DNA from: Sulfitobacter sp. CW3
GTDB lineage: Bacteria > Pseudomonadota > Alphaproteobacteria > Rhodobacterales > Rhodobacteraceae
Direction of reading: 5' to 3'
NCBI RefSeq assembly: GCF_019392245.1
Contig: NZ_JAHXRL010000008.1
Coordinates: 62,001-126,000 of the forward strand
DNA length: 64,000 nucleotides
Shown here piece after piece: positions 17,998 through 27,411 of this stretch. Position numbers and translations under genes: made by a program. Each line of letters opens with the position of its first letter. Within the stretch, counting starts at the first letter, position 1. The notes under the pieces were generated by a model. The model worked only from the letters and a program-made list of their open reading frames with translations, had not been told where the DNA came from and did not search any database.

Positions 17998-18908
17998 GCA
18001 CCCCCGAAACCAAACGCAAAGCCCCGCGCAGCAAAGGCGTCAATGGCTGGCTTTTGTCGGCACCGGCCCTGATCCTTCTGCTCGTCGCAGCAAGCGGCCC
18101 GTTGCTGATCGTCGCGTTTTATTCCGTGCTCGAAAAAGGCGACTATTCGGGCGTTCGCTGGGTTCTTTCCGGCGAAGGCTGGTTCCGCGTTCTGTTCGAA
18201 AAGGACATCTTTGACCAGACGATCAGCCTTGCTGATGCCAACCTGTCGATCTTTTGGCGGTCCATCAAACTCTCCGTCGCCACAACCATCATCACCTTTG
18301 GTTTTGGCCTGCCCACCGCGTGGTTTATTGCCACCCGCCCCGCAAAATCGCGGGCATTCTGGCTGTTTTTGATCACGATCCCGTTTTGGACAAACCTGCT
18401 GATCCGCACCTTTGCGATCATGGAGGTCATCCGGAACCAAGGGATCCTGAACACGTTCCTCATCCACTTTGGCCTGATCTCTGAGCCAATCCAGATTTTG
18501 TACACCGACACGGCCGTTCTGATCGGGATGACCTATGTCTATCTGCCGCTGATGGTTCTACCGCTTTATGCCGCCATCGACCGCTTCGATTTTCGCCTGA
18601 TCGAGGCGGGGTATGATCTTTATGCCTCGCGGTGGCAGGTCTTGCGCGGGGTGATCCTGCCCATCATCAAACCGGGCATCGTTGCCGGGTCCATTCTTGT
18701 GTTTATCCCAAGCCTTGGTGCCTACGTCACACCCCGTGTTCTGGGCGGGGGCAAGAACATGATGATCGGTAACTTTATCGAATTGCAATTTGGCCAAGGG
18801 CAAAACTGGCCTTTGGGGGCGGCGCTTTCGACCTTGTTGCTGCTGGTCGTGCTGGTGTCGCTGATTGTCTACACACGGGCCTCGTCAAAGGATAACTCCA
18901 ATGGGTAA
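17994..18908 (+). CDS. ABC transporter permease, PotB-like
   Basis: The 304-residue inner-membrane protein has about six helices and the binding-protein-dependent transport motif EAGYDLYASRWQVLRGVILP (EAA loop that docks the ATPase). It is followed by KPGIVAGSILVFIPSLGAYV, typical of PotB/PotH permeases. A hydrophilic N-terminal stretch of about 14 residues precedes the first helix. It overlaps the ATPase gene by 4 bp and the next permease by 8 bp, so expression is coupled. Confidence 0.92.
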   Translation: MSTPETKRKAPRSKGVNGWLLSAPALILLLVAASGPLLIVAFYSVLEKGDYSGVRWVLSGEGWFRVLFEKDIFDQTISLADANLSIFWRSIKLSVATTIITFGFGLPTAWFIATRPAKSRAFWLFLITIPFWTNLLIRTFAIMEVIRNQGILNTFLIHFGLISEPIQILYTDTAVLIGMTYVYLPLMVLPLYAAIDRFDFRLIEAGYDLYASRWQVLRGVILPIIKPGIVAGSILVFIPSLGAYVTPRVLGGGKNMMIGNFIELQFGQGQNWPLGAALSTLLLLVVLVSLIVYTRASSKDNSNG

Positions 18909-19707
18909 AACACGCGCTTTCGACGTCACCACCCTGCCCGGGTTTACCTTTATCGCGATCCTTGCGTTTGTGTTGCTTTATGCGCCGATCATAACGCTGG
19001 TTATCTATTCGTTTAACGGTGGTAATTCGGTCAACCAATGGGGCGGGTTTTCGCTGGAATGGTATGCGGTCGCCGCCCAAAACGAAGCCGTGCAAGACGC
19101 CACAGCGCGTTCGCTGATCATTGCGGTGTGGGCGTCGGTCATATCAACGGCTGTGGCGACAATGGCCGCCCTTGGCACCACACGGCGTGGTAAATTCACC
19201 GGGCAAACGGTGATCTATGTGATTATCAACCAGCCCTTGATGGTGCCTGAAATCGTGACGGCCGTTGCCCTGCTGATCTTCTTTTCTTCGGTCAAGGTTG
19301 CGACGGGGTACAGCGGGTTGGGCTATCTGATTTTGGCGCATTCGGCGTTTTGCATCCCCTTTGCCTATTTGCCGATCAAGGCGCGGCTTGAAGGGATGGA
19401 CACCACCATGGAAACCGCCGCCGCCGATTTGTACGCGACACCATGGCAGACGTTTCGCTATGTCACGCTGCCGCTGCTGTTGCCGGGGGTTATCGCGGGG
19501 GCAATGCTGGCGTTTATTATCTCGCTTGATAACGTCATCATCACCGAATTTGTAAAATCCGCCGGACAGGATACGCTGCCAACCTATATGTTGGGCCAAT
19601 TGCGCCGCGCGCTAACGCCAGAGGTAAACGCGATATCGACCGCACTGCTTGCCCTGACGATCCTGATCCTGACGGTATTCGTTTTCGTCACCAAAAAGCG
19701 GGACTAA
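18901..19707 (+). CDS. ABC transporter permease, PotC-like
   Basis: The 268-residue second permease has six predicted helices and the EAA loop METAAADLYATPWQTFRYVT followed by LPLLLPGVIAGAMLAF, the PotC/PotI type. The start is taken as the ATG at 18901, which overlaps the end of the PotB-like gene; the open frame begins earlier but inside that gene. Together with the PotB-like protein it forms the heterodimeric channel. Confidence 0.92.
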   Translation: MGKTRAFDVTTLPGFTFIAILAFVLLYAPIITLVIYSFNGGNSVNQWGGFSLEWYAVAAQNEAVQDATARSLIIAVWASVISTAVATMAALGTTRRGKFTGQTVIYVIINQPLMVPEIVTAVALLIFFSSVKVATGYSGLGYLILAHSAFCIPFAYLPIKARLEGMDTTMETAAADLYATPWQTFRYVTLPLLLPGVIAGAMLAFIISLDNVIITEFVKSAGQDTLPTYMLGQLRRALTPEVNAISTALLALTILILTVFVFVTKKRD

Positions 19708-19736
19708 CCCGCAAATCATCAACACTGGAGAACTAC

Positions 19737-20762
19737 ATGAGAACCATTTTAATCGCGACCACAGCTTTGATAAGCAGCACAATCGGTGCCTATGCCGAAG
19801 GTGAGCTGAACCTGTTTAACTGGGGTAACTATACCAGCCCCGAAATGATCGAAAAGTTCACCGCGCAAACCGGTATTACTGTCACGGTCACCGACTATGA
19901 CAGCAACACAACCGCCCTCACCAAGGTCGAGGCAGGCGGTTCGGGTTTCGATCTGGTCGTGCCATCGGCCAACTATATTCCCGTCTATGTCCGCAAAGGT
20001 CTGATCGCCGAGTTGGATCATTCCAAGATCCCGAACATCGGCAACATCGCCGCCGAATGGAAAGACGTGCCATGGGATCAGGGCCGCACGCATTCCGTGC
20101 CATGGCAGTGGGGATCTGTTGGTATTGCGGTTAACACATCCGTCTATGGCGGCGACGTGAACACATCTGAATTGTTCATGGACCCACCCGAGGAACTGGT
20201 TGGCAAGATCAACGTCGTTCCCGAAATGACCGACGTGATCAACATGGCGATCTTTAACCAGGGCGGCGAGGCCTGCACCGAAGACCTCGAGCTGCTGAAA
20301 AAGGTCCGCGACAAGATGATGGCCGCCAAACCAAAGTGGCTATCGATGGATTACGGCACCACAGACAAACTGTCGTCGGGTGACTATGCGGCATCCGTAA
20401 ACTGGAACGGGTCCACCATGCGGGCGCGGATCAACAACCCCGACATCGTTTATGGCTATCCCAAAGAAGGCTATCCATTGTTCATGGATTCGGTCGCCCT
20501 GCTGTCCGACGCCAAGAACGTGGACGAGGCATACCAGTTCATCAACTTTATCCTCGAGCCTGAAAATGCCGCGATGATTTCCAGCTTTGCGCGCTATGCA
20601 AACGGTGTTGCCGGGTCGGAAGAGTTCATGCCCGAAGACATGAAAACCGCACCCGAGATCGTGGCACCAGCCGAGCTGGCGGCTGCTGGTAAGTTCATTC
20701 CCACATGTCCTCAATCTGCAACGGATCTGTACACTGCGATCTGGACTGAATTGCTGAAGTAA
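19737..20762 (+). CDS. Periplasmic binding protein, PotD-like
   Basis: The 341-residue protein has a Sec signal peptide (MRTILIATTALISSTIGAYA) and then ELNLFNWGNYTSPEMIEKF. That motif marks spermidine/putrescine-binding proteins of the PotD/PotF group. GFDLVVPSANYIPVYVRKGL forms the first lobe. It delivers a polyamine or related small amine/opine to the permeases. Two aromatic residues in the N-terminal motif (F, W) are those that stack on polyamines in PotD, but the full set of acidic ligands was not checked. A GGAG site precedes the ATG. A strong hairpin follows the stop. Confidence 0.92.
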   Translation: MRTILIATTALISSTIGAYAEGELNLFNWGNYTSPEMIEKFTAQTGITVTVTDYDSNTTALTKVEAGGSGFDLVVPSANYIPVYVRKGLIAELDHSKIPNIGNIAAEWKDVPWDQGRTHSVPWQWGSVGIAVNTSVYGGDVNTSELFMDPPEELVGKINVVPEMTDVINMAIFNQGGEACTEDLELLKKVRDKMMAAKPKWLSMDYGTTDKLSSGDYAASVNWNGSTMRARINNPDIVYGYPKEGYPLFMDSVALLSDAKNVDEAYQFINFILEPENAAMISSFARYANGVAGSEEFMPEDMKTAPEIVAPAELAAAGKFIPTCPQSATDLYTAIWTELLK

Positions 20763-20771
20763 GACCCATCT

Positions 20772-20795
20772 GGCGGGGCCGCGCATGGCCCCGCC
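20772..20795 (+). terminator. Intrinsic terminator after the PotABCD-like operon
   Basis: GGCGGGGCC, loop GCGCAT and GGCCCCGCC form a perfect 9-bp GC stem 9 bases after the stop, followed by AATTCTTT. Confidence 0.8.
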
Positions 20796-20832
20796 AATTC
20801 TTTAGATGATGACTATTTTCGGTCGCAGCGGG

Positions 20833-21906
20833 TTAAACCTCGACCAGATGGTTATCCCACCGCAGCGCATCTGATTGCACAAAGGCCGGGCCATCGCTGC
20901 CCAAGCCGCCGATGTCCCCCCTGCCCGATGTAATCGCAAAACCGCGATCTTGAGGGGCGACGCCGCAGACATCTTGCAGCTCGAACACCTGATCAAGCGT
21001 CAGATCGTTCGCATCATATTGGTGCAACACCCCCCCTTTGGGCGATGTCACTGCAATCTTTTTGCCGTTCCGTGAATAGGCTATACTGCCGATATATCCG
21101 CCCAATCTGCGGGCTTCATCCTCGTCCGCGCCGATCAGTTGAATGGCCTGCCCCTGCCGGTGCTGCCCGATCAGGTCAGACATCTGGCCATCGCCCTGCC
21201 ATTGCATCCCAAACGCCACCTGACCGCTTGGCCCGATCGCCAAATGGCGGATAGAATTTTTATGCATTTCAGGCGGCAGCTCCGCGACCTCGATGATCTG
21301 TCCTTGGTCGAGATAGGTCAGATTCGGCTGCATTGTGGCGATGTTCAGTTTCACGCGCCCTGAATCGGGATGCGTGTCGATCCCACCATTTGCAACAACC
21401 AGAACATCCGACCCCGGAAGCCGCTTGATATCATGCGGCCCGACACCGCCACTGTTAAATTCTCCGACGCGAACATACCCCTTGCCCACGTCCCAGACGC
21501 CAATGCGTCCTTGCCCCTTCTCATAATCATTCTCAGGCGTGAACAACCAATCGCCGTCTTGGGAAAACGCCCCGTGGCCGTAAAAATGCCGGCCCTCGGG
21601 CGAATGTAGCTGCGCTTTGACGGCCCCCGAAACGCAATCGATCACGATGGCAAAGGTGCCCGGACGCCGCGCGAATGCAACGGCTTGGGGGCGTATCGGG
21701 TGCGCAGCAGCAGCATGGCCGCGCGCGGGCAGTGGAATTTCAAACGTGATGTCCAGCGCCTTGCCGATCCCGCACAGGGCGAATGACCCGTCAGGCTTGG
21801 CCGCTGCGGCCAGATAGGCCGGGCCGCCCGCATCTGCCCATGTCGGTTTCGGGATCAGACCGGCGGCCAACAATCCCCCTAGAAATCGCCGTCGGTTGGC
21901 CTGCAT
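20833..21906 (-). CDS. DUF1513 protein, exported (iron cluster)
   Basis: The protein of about 357 residues has a twin-arginine-like start (MQANRRRFLGGLLAAGLIPK). Repeated beta-strand units (GHGAFSQDGDWLFTPEND, GPHDIKRLPGSDVLVVANGG, IGSIAYSRNGKKIAVTSPKG) indicate a beta-propeller. This is the DUF1513 family. It is found next to imelysin and di-heme genes in proteobacteria, with unknown biochemical function in periplasmic iron handling. The ATG at 21906 is preferred because it places the RRRF motif first. It lies 1 bp after the imelysin gene and is the last gene of the operon. Confidence 0.82.
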   Translation of the reverse strand: MQANRRRFLGGLLAAGLIPKPTWADAGGPAYLAAAAKPDGSFALCGIGKALDITFEIPLPARGHAAAAHPIRPQAVAFARRPGTFAIVIDCVSGAVKAQLHSPEGRHFYGHGAFSQDGDWLFTPENDYEKGQGRIGVWDVGKGYVRVGEFNSGGVGPHDIKRLPGSDVLVVANGGIDTHPDSGRVKLNIATMQPNLTYLDQGQIIEVAELPPEMHKNSIRHLAIGPSGQVAFGMQWQGDGQMSDLIGQHRQGQAIQLIGADEDEARRLGGYIGSIAYSRNGKKIAVTSPKGGVLHQYDANDLTLDQVFELQDVCGVAPQDRGFAITSGRGDIGGLGSDGPAFVQSDALRWDNHLVEV

Positions 21907-21907
21907 A

Positions 21908-22924
21908 TCAATCCCCGTCCAACGCGTTAAAGCCCGCAGCCACACCTAATGTCGGCCCAAGCTCCTGCCGGGCAATATCACGGATGGCGTCGACGGATTG
22001 CTGCACGACTTCGACCTTCAGCCGCGACTGCGGCGCGGCGACCCCTGCAAAAACCGGATCGTTCAAGGCACCAAGTTCCGCCAACGTGGTCTCGAATGCG
22101 TGCTGTGATCGCGCGGCCAGATCGGCATTATCGCCCGCCAAAAGCATCATCAAGTTTTCAAGGCTCTCGAGGCTGATCATGACATGGCGCGCAGAACGGC
22201 CCGAACGCCAAACCTCGGCACGGATCGGGCGCGGCTTGTCAAAGCTGCCCAAGGGCCGCCCCAAACGCGTGTCGGACGTAAATTCCAACCCTGTGGTCAA
22301 CGCCTTGAACAGCTCTTGTACGGTTTCCTCTTGGGTGCGGTAGGTGCCGTCTGGGCCGGGGTTCAGCAAGCGGGCAGCATAGTCACCCTGCCAGTCTGTC
22401 AAAATCTCGGCTGTTGTGGCCGCGATGTCTGCTGCGACCGCCTGCACCAATGCGCAGTGATAGGCGGCGGGGCCGGCCGTGCTCAGCGCATCGTCATACA
22501 GCAGAAACTCCATCCCATAGAACCCACGCCCGGCGATCGATACTTGGGAAAATTCCTGTGGCGTTGCGATAATCGGATCTTGGTCCGCGATCAACGTGCC
22601 AAGCGTGCGGGGCGTCACGCCACGGCTGTCCGGCCAGAACGCCAGTGCAAAGGCGCGGTCATTGATTTCAGTCGGGCCAAAGCGCAAATGACTGACCGCC
22701 ACCCACGAATCGAACGCATCGCCATAGGCCGCCCGCAAGGTTTCAGAATCTGGCGTGCACTCCGTCATGGCCGCGTCTGCCAACCGATCAGAGGTTTCCG
22801 CCAATGTCTCGAACCTTGGCAGGATATGTGTGTCGATCACTTTGGCCACCAAAGGATCAGCGGTTTGCGCCGAAGCCACGCAAGGCGCGGCGACTGCCAA
22901 AGCGATCAATAGAATGCGTTTCAT
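21908..22924 (-). CDS. Imelysin-family periplasmic protein (second copy)
   Basis: The 338-residue protein has a signal peptide (MKRILLIALAVAAPCVASAQ) and is an all-helical imelysin/EfeO-type (peptidase M75) protein. The GxHxxE signature of imelysins is altered here: the matching segment reads GRGFYGMEFLLYDD, keeping the Glu and losing the His. Imelysins are thought to bind iron outside the inner membrane and not to be active peptidases. It overlaps the di-heme protein gene by 4 bp. The operon therefore codes for two imelysins, one with and one without the His. Confidence 0.88.
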   Translation of the reverse strand: MKRILLIALAVAAPCVASAQTADPLVAKVIDTHILPRFETLAETSDRLADAAMTECTPDSETLRAAYGDAFDSWVAVSHLRFGPTEINDRAFALAFWPDSRGVTPRTLGTLIADQDPIIATPQEFSQVSIAGRGFYGMEFLLYDDALSTAGPAAYHCALVQAVAADIAATTAEILTDWQGDYAARLLNPGPDGTYRTQEETVQELFKALTTGLEFTSDTRLGRPLGSFDKPRPIRAEVWRSGRSARHVMISLESLENLMMLLAGDNADLAARSQHAFETTLAELGALNDPVFAGVAAPQSRLKVEVVQQSVDAIRDIARQELGPTLGVAAGFNALDGD

Positions 22925-24486
22925 AGGCTCTCCAGATAGGTGATCAGCGCGTACCGGTCCTTGGTCGGCATCTCGATCACTGCGTCACGTTGGGTTTGCG
23001 CCTCGCCGCCATGCCACAAGACGGCCTCGAGGATCGATCGCGCACGACCGTCATGCAGAAAATACGTGTGCCCGCTGACCTGCTGTGTCAAGCCGATGCC
23101 CCACAACGGCGCTGTGCGCCATTCGCTGCCTGATGCCCGCGCCTCGGGGCGGTTGTCGGCTAGGCCCGGCCCCATGTCGTGCAGCAATAGGTCGGTGAAC
23201 GGCCAGATCAGCTGAAAGCTTTGTTCTGGTTGGTCTTGCAGTCGGTGGGTCACAAAGCTGGGCGTGTGGCATGAGGTGCAGCCGGTTTCGTAAAACAGTT
23301 TCTTGCCGCGCAAGATCTGTGGGTCATCCGCGCCCCGCCGCGCCGGAACGCCCAAGTTGCGGCTATAGAACGCAACCAGATCCAGCCCTTCGGCGTCGAC
23401 TTCGTAAATGCGGTCGTCACCGTCACCGTGAATGGCGTCTTGGCAATCGGTCTGCGCATCGGTGCATTCCCCGGCCCCCGACGGGTGCAGCGGCGACGAA
23501 ATGCCAATGTCACCGGCAAACGCCGCTGCCGACTGTTCCAACACCGTGGGTGCCCCCGCCTTGAGCCCAAACCGACCTAGCATCGGCTGTTGATACACAC
23601 CCGACATCACGACATTGGGACGGCCCGAAATGCCATCCCCATCCAGATCATCAGGGTCCGCACCGCCCAGAATATCTTGCGCCGGGATCGCCTCAAGCAG
23701 GCCAAGGCCGATCATCTGCGGCGCGACCCGTGGGCTTAGCATCGCGTCAGGGTGCAACGGGCCATAGCCCAGATTATCAGCGGTGTAGGTTGGTGCCCGC
23801 AAGCTGACGATTGTGCCGTCCGCCAATTCAACAGGCTGCTCTTGATAGCTGATTCCGAGGCTGTATTCAGCCTTGTATCCCTGCACCGCGAAATCCTGCA
23901 ATTGTGTGCCATAGGTGGGGTCAGGCAGGGTCGCAAAATACCCGTTAATGTCGGCCATTGCATCGTCTGGGGTGCCGGGGATCGACACCCGCAAGAAAAT
24001 CGAAATCGCGTTGTCGGCGGTGTTTTCCGGCGGATGGCCGCGCCCGTCTTTCAGATGACAACGCTGGCACGACCGCGCATTAAACAGCGGGCCAAGCCCG
24101 TCAGACGCCAAGGTCGAAGACGGCGCAGACACCCATAGCTTGCGGAACAATCCATTGCCCACTTTGAACGTCAGTTCGTCTTCAAAACTGATATTCCCCG
24201 ACGGCTGCGAGAACGCATCGGCATCCTTGCGCGCGCGCACTGTGGCTGCACCCGCCGGTTTGTCTTCAAAACGCTGTGCTTTGGAAAAATCCTGCGTCGG
24301 CGTCGTCACATCCGCGATACGTGCGGCTTCTTGTGGCGTTCTGGGGACGACATTCAAATGCGGATCGCCCAGATCCCACGGTCTTTCACCGGAAATGGCG
24401 GAGGTTCCAAGAACCACCGCCATCATCACCCCACTTACGATCATTATTAAACTATGAACTTTTAAGTGAGGCATCTGGTCTTTCAC
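22921..24486 (-). CDS. Di-heme c-type cytochrome / DUF1111 (thiol oxidoreductase-like)
   Basis: The 521-residue exported protein has an N-terminal membrane anchor or signal (VHSLIMIVSGVMMAVVLG). Two heme c sites are visible, CQRCH near residue 134 and CTSCH near residue 400. The body is that of the DUF1111 / di-heme oxidoreductase family, related to MauG-type cytochromes. LNVVPRTPQEAARIAD at the N-terminus and ILGGADPDDLDGDGISGRPN are typical family motifs. In this context it may oxidise or reduce iron for the imelysins. It is coupled to the downstream imelysin by ATGA overlap. Confidence 0.87.
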   Translation of the reverse strand: MKDQMPHLKVHSLIMIVSGVMMAVVLGTSAISGERPWDLGDPHLNVVPRTPQEAARIADVTTPTQDFSKAQRFEDKPAGAATVRARKDADAFSQPSGNISFEDELTFKVGNGLFRKLWVSAPSSTLASDGLGPLFNARSCQRCHLKDGRGHPPENTADNAISIFLRVSIPGTPDDAMADINGYFATLPDPTYGTQLQDFAVQGYKAEYSLGISYQEQPVELADGTIVSLRAPTYTADNLGYGPLHPDAMLSPRVAPQMIGLGLLEAIPAQDILGGADPDDLDGDGISGRPNVVMSGVYQQPMLGRFGLKAGAPTVLEQSAAAFAGDIGISSPLHPSGAGECTDAQTDCQDAIHGDGDDRIYEVDAEGLDLVAFYSRNLGVPARRGADDPQILRGKKLFYETGCTSCHTPSFVTHRLQDQPEQSFQLIWPFTDLLLHDMGPGLADNRPEARASGSEWRTAPLWGIGLTQQVSGHTYFLHDGRARSILEAVLWHGGEAQTQRDAVIEMPTKDRYALITYLESL

Positions 24487-24597
24487 TGCTCTTATCTAGG
24501 GTAACAATTGCTTGCCCATTGACAGCTCACCCATGGGGCCATCTTGGCTGGGCAGGGTTTGGCATGTTTAAGGGGCACAAACAATTGTCAAAGCTTT

Positions 24598-25605
24598 CTA
24601 GAACGATACCACTGCCGCCAGACCGGCGGAAGTCGATTTGACCCCATCCACATCAAAACGGGCCAGACCAAAGTTGATCTCGGAGTTTTCGGTCAGGGCG
24701 CGGTCAACACCCGGTGCGATCATGCTGTCTGTACCAGATTGCGTATCAACAAGCGTTCCCGTCGACGAGAACGTCCAGTCGCCCAAGCCATAAGCGCCGC
24801 CCAATGTGGCATATGTCGCGTTTTCATCTTTGCCGCCCGCACCGCTGAAATGCGCCACCTCAAAGATCGTGTCAAAACCATTGCCAAAATCATGCGCCAG
24901 ACCTGCGATAATGCTGTTTTCGTCAGACACATCGCCCGTCCCTGCCGACAATTGCCGCGCGCCGACCCATCCGGTGGTTGCACCAAATTCTTGGGTGTAC
25001 TGGATCGCAAAGTTGTTCAGCTTGCTTGTGTTGCCAACGCCGCCTGCCGCCACAGAATTGCGGCCACGCTTTGTCCCGACGCTGTTGCTTAGGCCGGTAT
25101 CATCCGCGTAAAATACCGCAAAGGACAACACACCGCCCGTGCTGGCCAATGTCGTCTCGGCGGTCAGGCCGATCATCTCGGCCAGTTCGTAATCCTCGGC
25201 CAGTGAGGTGCCATAGAACCCCGGTGCTGCGTCCCATGCGACGCCGAATACTGGGCTGATCTTACCTGCAGAAACGGTCGCTCCGCCCAGATCAAACCGC
25301 AAACCCAATTCGCTGACGTAAAGGCCCAGATCATCAAGCTGGCGGCTTTCTACTGCGTCCGAAACGGATTCGAATGTCAGCCCACCAAAGGCGGTAATGC
25401 GATTGGTTAATGCCGCCTCGAACGCGGCTGAGATTGTCACATAGGTGTCGGTCAGCTCGGCCGATGCATCATCCGATGATAGGGTGCTATCAACGCCGAT
25501 CTCGGCGGTGCCTTCCCATTCAAACCCTGTCTCTTGGGCTGATACGGCCGTGGCACCCGTGATGCTGACGGCGCAAAGCGCCGCCACAAATACTGTCGTC
25601 TTCAT
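24598..25605 (-). CDS. Porin-like outer-membrane beta-barrel protein
   Basis: The 335-residue protein has a signal peptide (MKTTVFVAALCAVSITGATA, cleaved after VSAQ). Alternating amphipathic strands follow (FEWEGTAEIGVDSTLSS, DLGLYVSELGLRFDLGGATV, ATYATLGGAYGLGDWTFSST), with a strand ending in aromatic Phe at the C-terminus (AVVSF), the hallmark of BAM substrates. It resembles alphaproteobacterial porin-like proteins, and specificity is unknown. It is placed between imelysin and DUF1111 genes, so a passage for chelated iron or heme across the outer membrane is a reasonable inference. Confidence 0.8.
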   Translation of the reverse strand: MKTTVFVAALCAVSITGATAVSAQETGFEWEGTAEIGVDSTLSSDDASAELTDTYVTISAAFEAALTNRITAFGGLTFESVSDAVESRQLDDLGLYVSELGLRFDLGGATVSAGKISPVFGVAWDAAPGFYGTSLAEDYELAEMIGLTAETTLASTGGVLSFAVFYADDTGLSNSVGTKRGRNSVAAGGVGNTSKLNNFAIQYTQEFGATTGWVGARQLSAGTGDVSDENSIIAGLAHDFGNGFDTIFEVAHFSGAGGKDENATYATLGGAYGLGDWTFSSTGTLVDTQSGTDSMIAPGVDRALTENSEINFGLARFDVDGVKSTSAGLAAVVSF

Positions 25606-25665
25606 CGTTATCGTCCTGATTTTTAATTGTTATAGATCAGCCCCCCTTGGGGCCGACCGATCCGC

Positions 25666-26928
25666 TTATTGGAATACGGCGTTCGGATCATCAAGGCTGT
25701 CTGAACCCTCAAACGCGATTTGATCAAGGCCAAGGGTTTTCACCACCCGTTCAATCGACCGTGTCTGATCAATCAGGCCATTCACACCGCCCATAACCAG
25801 CGCTTCGCCAGCTTGGTTGCCGCGCGCAAGCATCTGATCATAGGAAAAACCGGTCTCGGCTGCGGATTTGATGCGGCCCAGTGCCATCATTGTGGTGCTC
25901 AGCTTGCCCTGCATTTCGGCATCAAGGTCGGCGTCGGTTTCAGCAACCATATCAGACAGTGACGCCCCTGAAATCAGCGTTCCGTCAACGCGCACATATT
26001 CGCCAAGATAGACGTTTTGCACGCCCATTCCATCGTAGTAATGGCTGTTATGTGTGTTGTCCGAGAAGCAGTCATGCTCTTCTTCTGGGTCATTCAACAT
26101 AAGCCCAAGACGCATGCGTTCGCCGGCCTGCTCACCATAGGACAAAGACCCCATACCTGTCAGCATTGCCGCGAGGCCTGCGTCCTCGTCACCCAAAAGC
26201 GTCGTCCGCGCGGCACCGTCGTCGGCCCATTGTGCGGCCATCCATTCCAGATCGGACACCAGCAGATCGGTGGCCGCCTTTAGATATGCACCGCGGCGGT
26301 CGCAGTTGTCGTTCGTGCAGGCATCACCCGCCGCATAATCTGTCCAAGAACGTTCACCCGCGCCGTGGTCATTGCCATTCAGATCCTGGCCCCACAGCAT
26401 GAATTCAATCGCGTGATAGCCCGTGGCCACGTTGGATTCGACACCATCCGCCTCGTGGAGCGTATCTGACAACAGCGCTGGCGTGATCGCGGTGGCGTCA
26501 ATTTCCTTGCCGGACAACGTGAACGTGGGGCTTGCCACGACGTTCAGAATCGCAAACTCGTTCTCGTCCGATGCGCCGCCATAGGACGCATCAACATAGT
26601 CGATCAGCCCCTCATCCAGCGGCCACGCATTCACCTTGCCCTCCCAGTCGTCAACGATGGCATTCCCAAAACGGTACACCTCGGTTTGCTGATAGGGGAC
26701 GCGCGCCTGAAGCCAAGCAGTACGGGCCGCAGTCAGGTTTTCAGCTGACGGGGCATCGACCAATGCGTTGACGGCCGCTTGCAAGCGTTGCGCAGTGATC
26801 AAGCTGTCTTGGTAATTGGCTTGCGCGATTGTGACGTAAGTATTCAGCACCTCGGCCTTTTCCACCGCCAATGCCGGTGTCGCAAGCGCCAGTACGGCTA
26901 CCGTCGTCATATATGTCATACGCTTCAT
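25666..26928 (-). CDS. Imelysin-family iron-regulated protein (IrpA-like)
   Basis: The 420-residue protein has a signal peptide (MTTVAVLALATPALA) and the imelysin fold. WLQARVPYQQTEVYRFGNAI lies in the first bundle and the full GxHxxE signature in GYHAIEFMLWGQD. Its length fits the IrpA group. It is expected to be periplasmic and to bind iron through the His/Glu site. It is the second large gene after hemP. A 60-bp gap separates it from the porin-like gene downstream, and a weak GC hairpin (25637-25652) lies there. Confidence 0.9.
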   Translation of the reverse strand: MKRMTYMTTVAVLALATPALAVEKAEVLNTYVTIAQANYQDSLITAQRLQAAVNALVDAPSAENLTAARTAWLQARVPYQQTEVYRFGNAIVDDWEGKVNAWPLDEGLIDYVDASYGGASDENEFAILNVVASPTFTLSGKEIDATAITPALLSDTLHEADGVESNVATGYHAIEFMLWGQDLNGNDHGAGERSWTDYAAGDACTNDNCDRRGAYLKAATDLLVSDLEWMAAQWADDGAARTTLLGDEDAGLAAMLTGMGSLSYGEQAGERMRLGLMLNDPEEEHDCFSDNTHNSHYYDGMGVQNVYLGEYVRVDGTLISGASLSDMVAETDADLDAEMQGKLSTTMMALGRIKSAAETGFSYDQMLARGNQAGEALVMGGVNGLIDQTRSIERVVKTLGLDQIAFEGSDSLDDPNAVFQ

Positions 26929-26940
26929 TTGTTCGTCCTC

Positions 26941-27411
26941 TTAATGTAATGTCGTTGGATAAGGTGTCGGGCTTGGCGCGGTCGCCAAATGCATCCGCTT
27001 AAGGGCCAGCCCGAAATCGGCAGCGCAGGATACGATGAGCGGTGCGACGTCGGCCCGCACGAGTAAAGTCGCGATCAGCATGGCGTCCTCGTGGTCGCCA
27101 TCTGCAGCTGATGTCACGAAAGTCGCAAAACAGGATTCGTCAGCGCCAAGGCATTTGCATTCAACCGAATGCCGCATCAATGGCCTGCGTCCGTGGCGGG
27201 CACAAAGGCTGCACAACTGTTCAAAAGATTGCAGCGCCTTGCGCCCCCTGACCGGGCCCAGCGCCGATGACAGATCTTTCCAGACCTTTGCCTGCGCATC
27301 TGCACCATCTGACCAAAGCCGCAAAAATATGACCGATGCCGCGCCGATATGATCAAGCTCGGTCACATAGCCGACAGGTGCGCCGCCGCGATTTTGCCTG
27401 GGCTGCGTCAT
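26941..27411 (-). CDS. Hypothetical protein between hemP and imelysin
   Basis: The 156-residue soluble protein has no family I can name. It contains five cysteines, four of them in QLCSLCARHGRR and ECKCLGADESCF, which could hold a metal. The N-terminus reads GYVTELDHIGAASVIFLRLW. No signal peptide or membrane segment is seen. Its ATG overlaps the hemP stop (ATGA), so it is translated together with hemP, and the imelysin gene follows after 12 bp. A cytoplasmic metal-binding or regulatory role is only a guess. Confidence 0.7.
   Translation of the reverse strand: MTQPRQNRGGAPVGYVTELDHIGAASVIFLRLWSDGADAQAKVWKDLSSALGPVRGRKALQSFEQLCSLCARHGRRPLMRHSVECKCLGADESCFATFVTSAADGDHEDAMLIATLLVRADVAPLIVSCAADFGLALKRMHLATAPSPTPYPTTLH

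Noticed and set aside
22184..22912. Plus-strand ORF of 242 codons
   Set aside because: It is antisense to the second imelysin, which has a signal peptide and family fold.
25637..25652. GC hairpin between imelysin and porin genes as a full terminator
   Set aside because: The stem is only about five pairs and no T-tract follows on the coding strand, so it is unlikely to end transcription.
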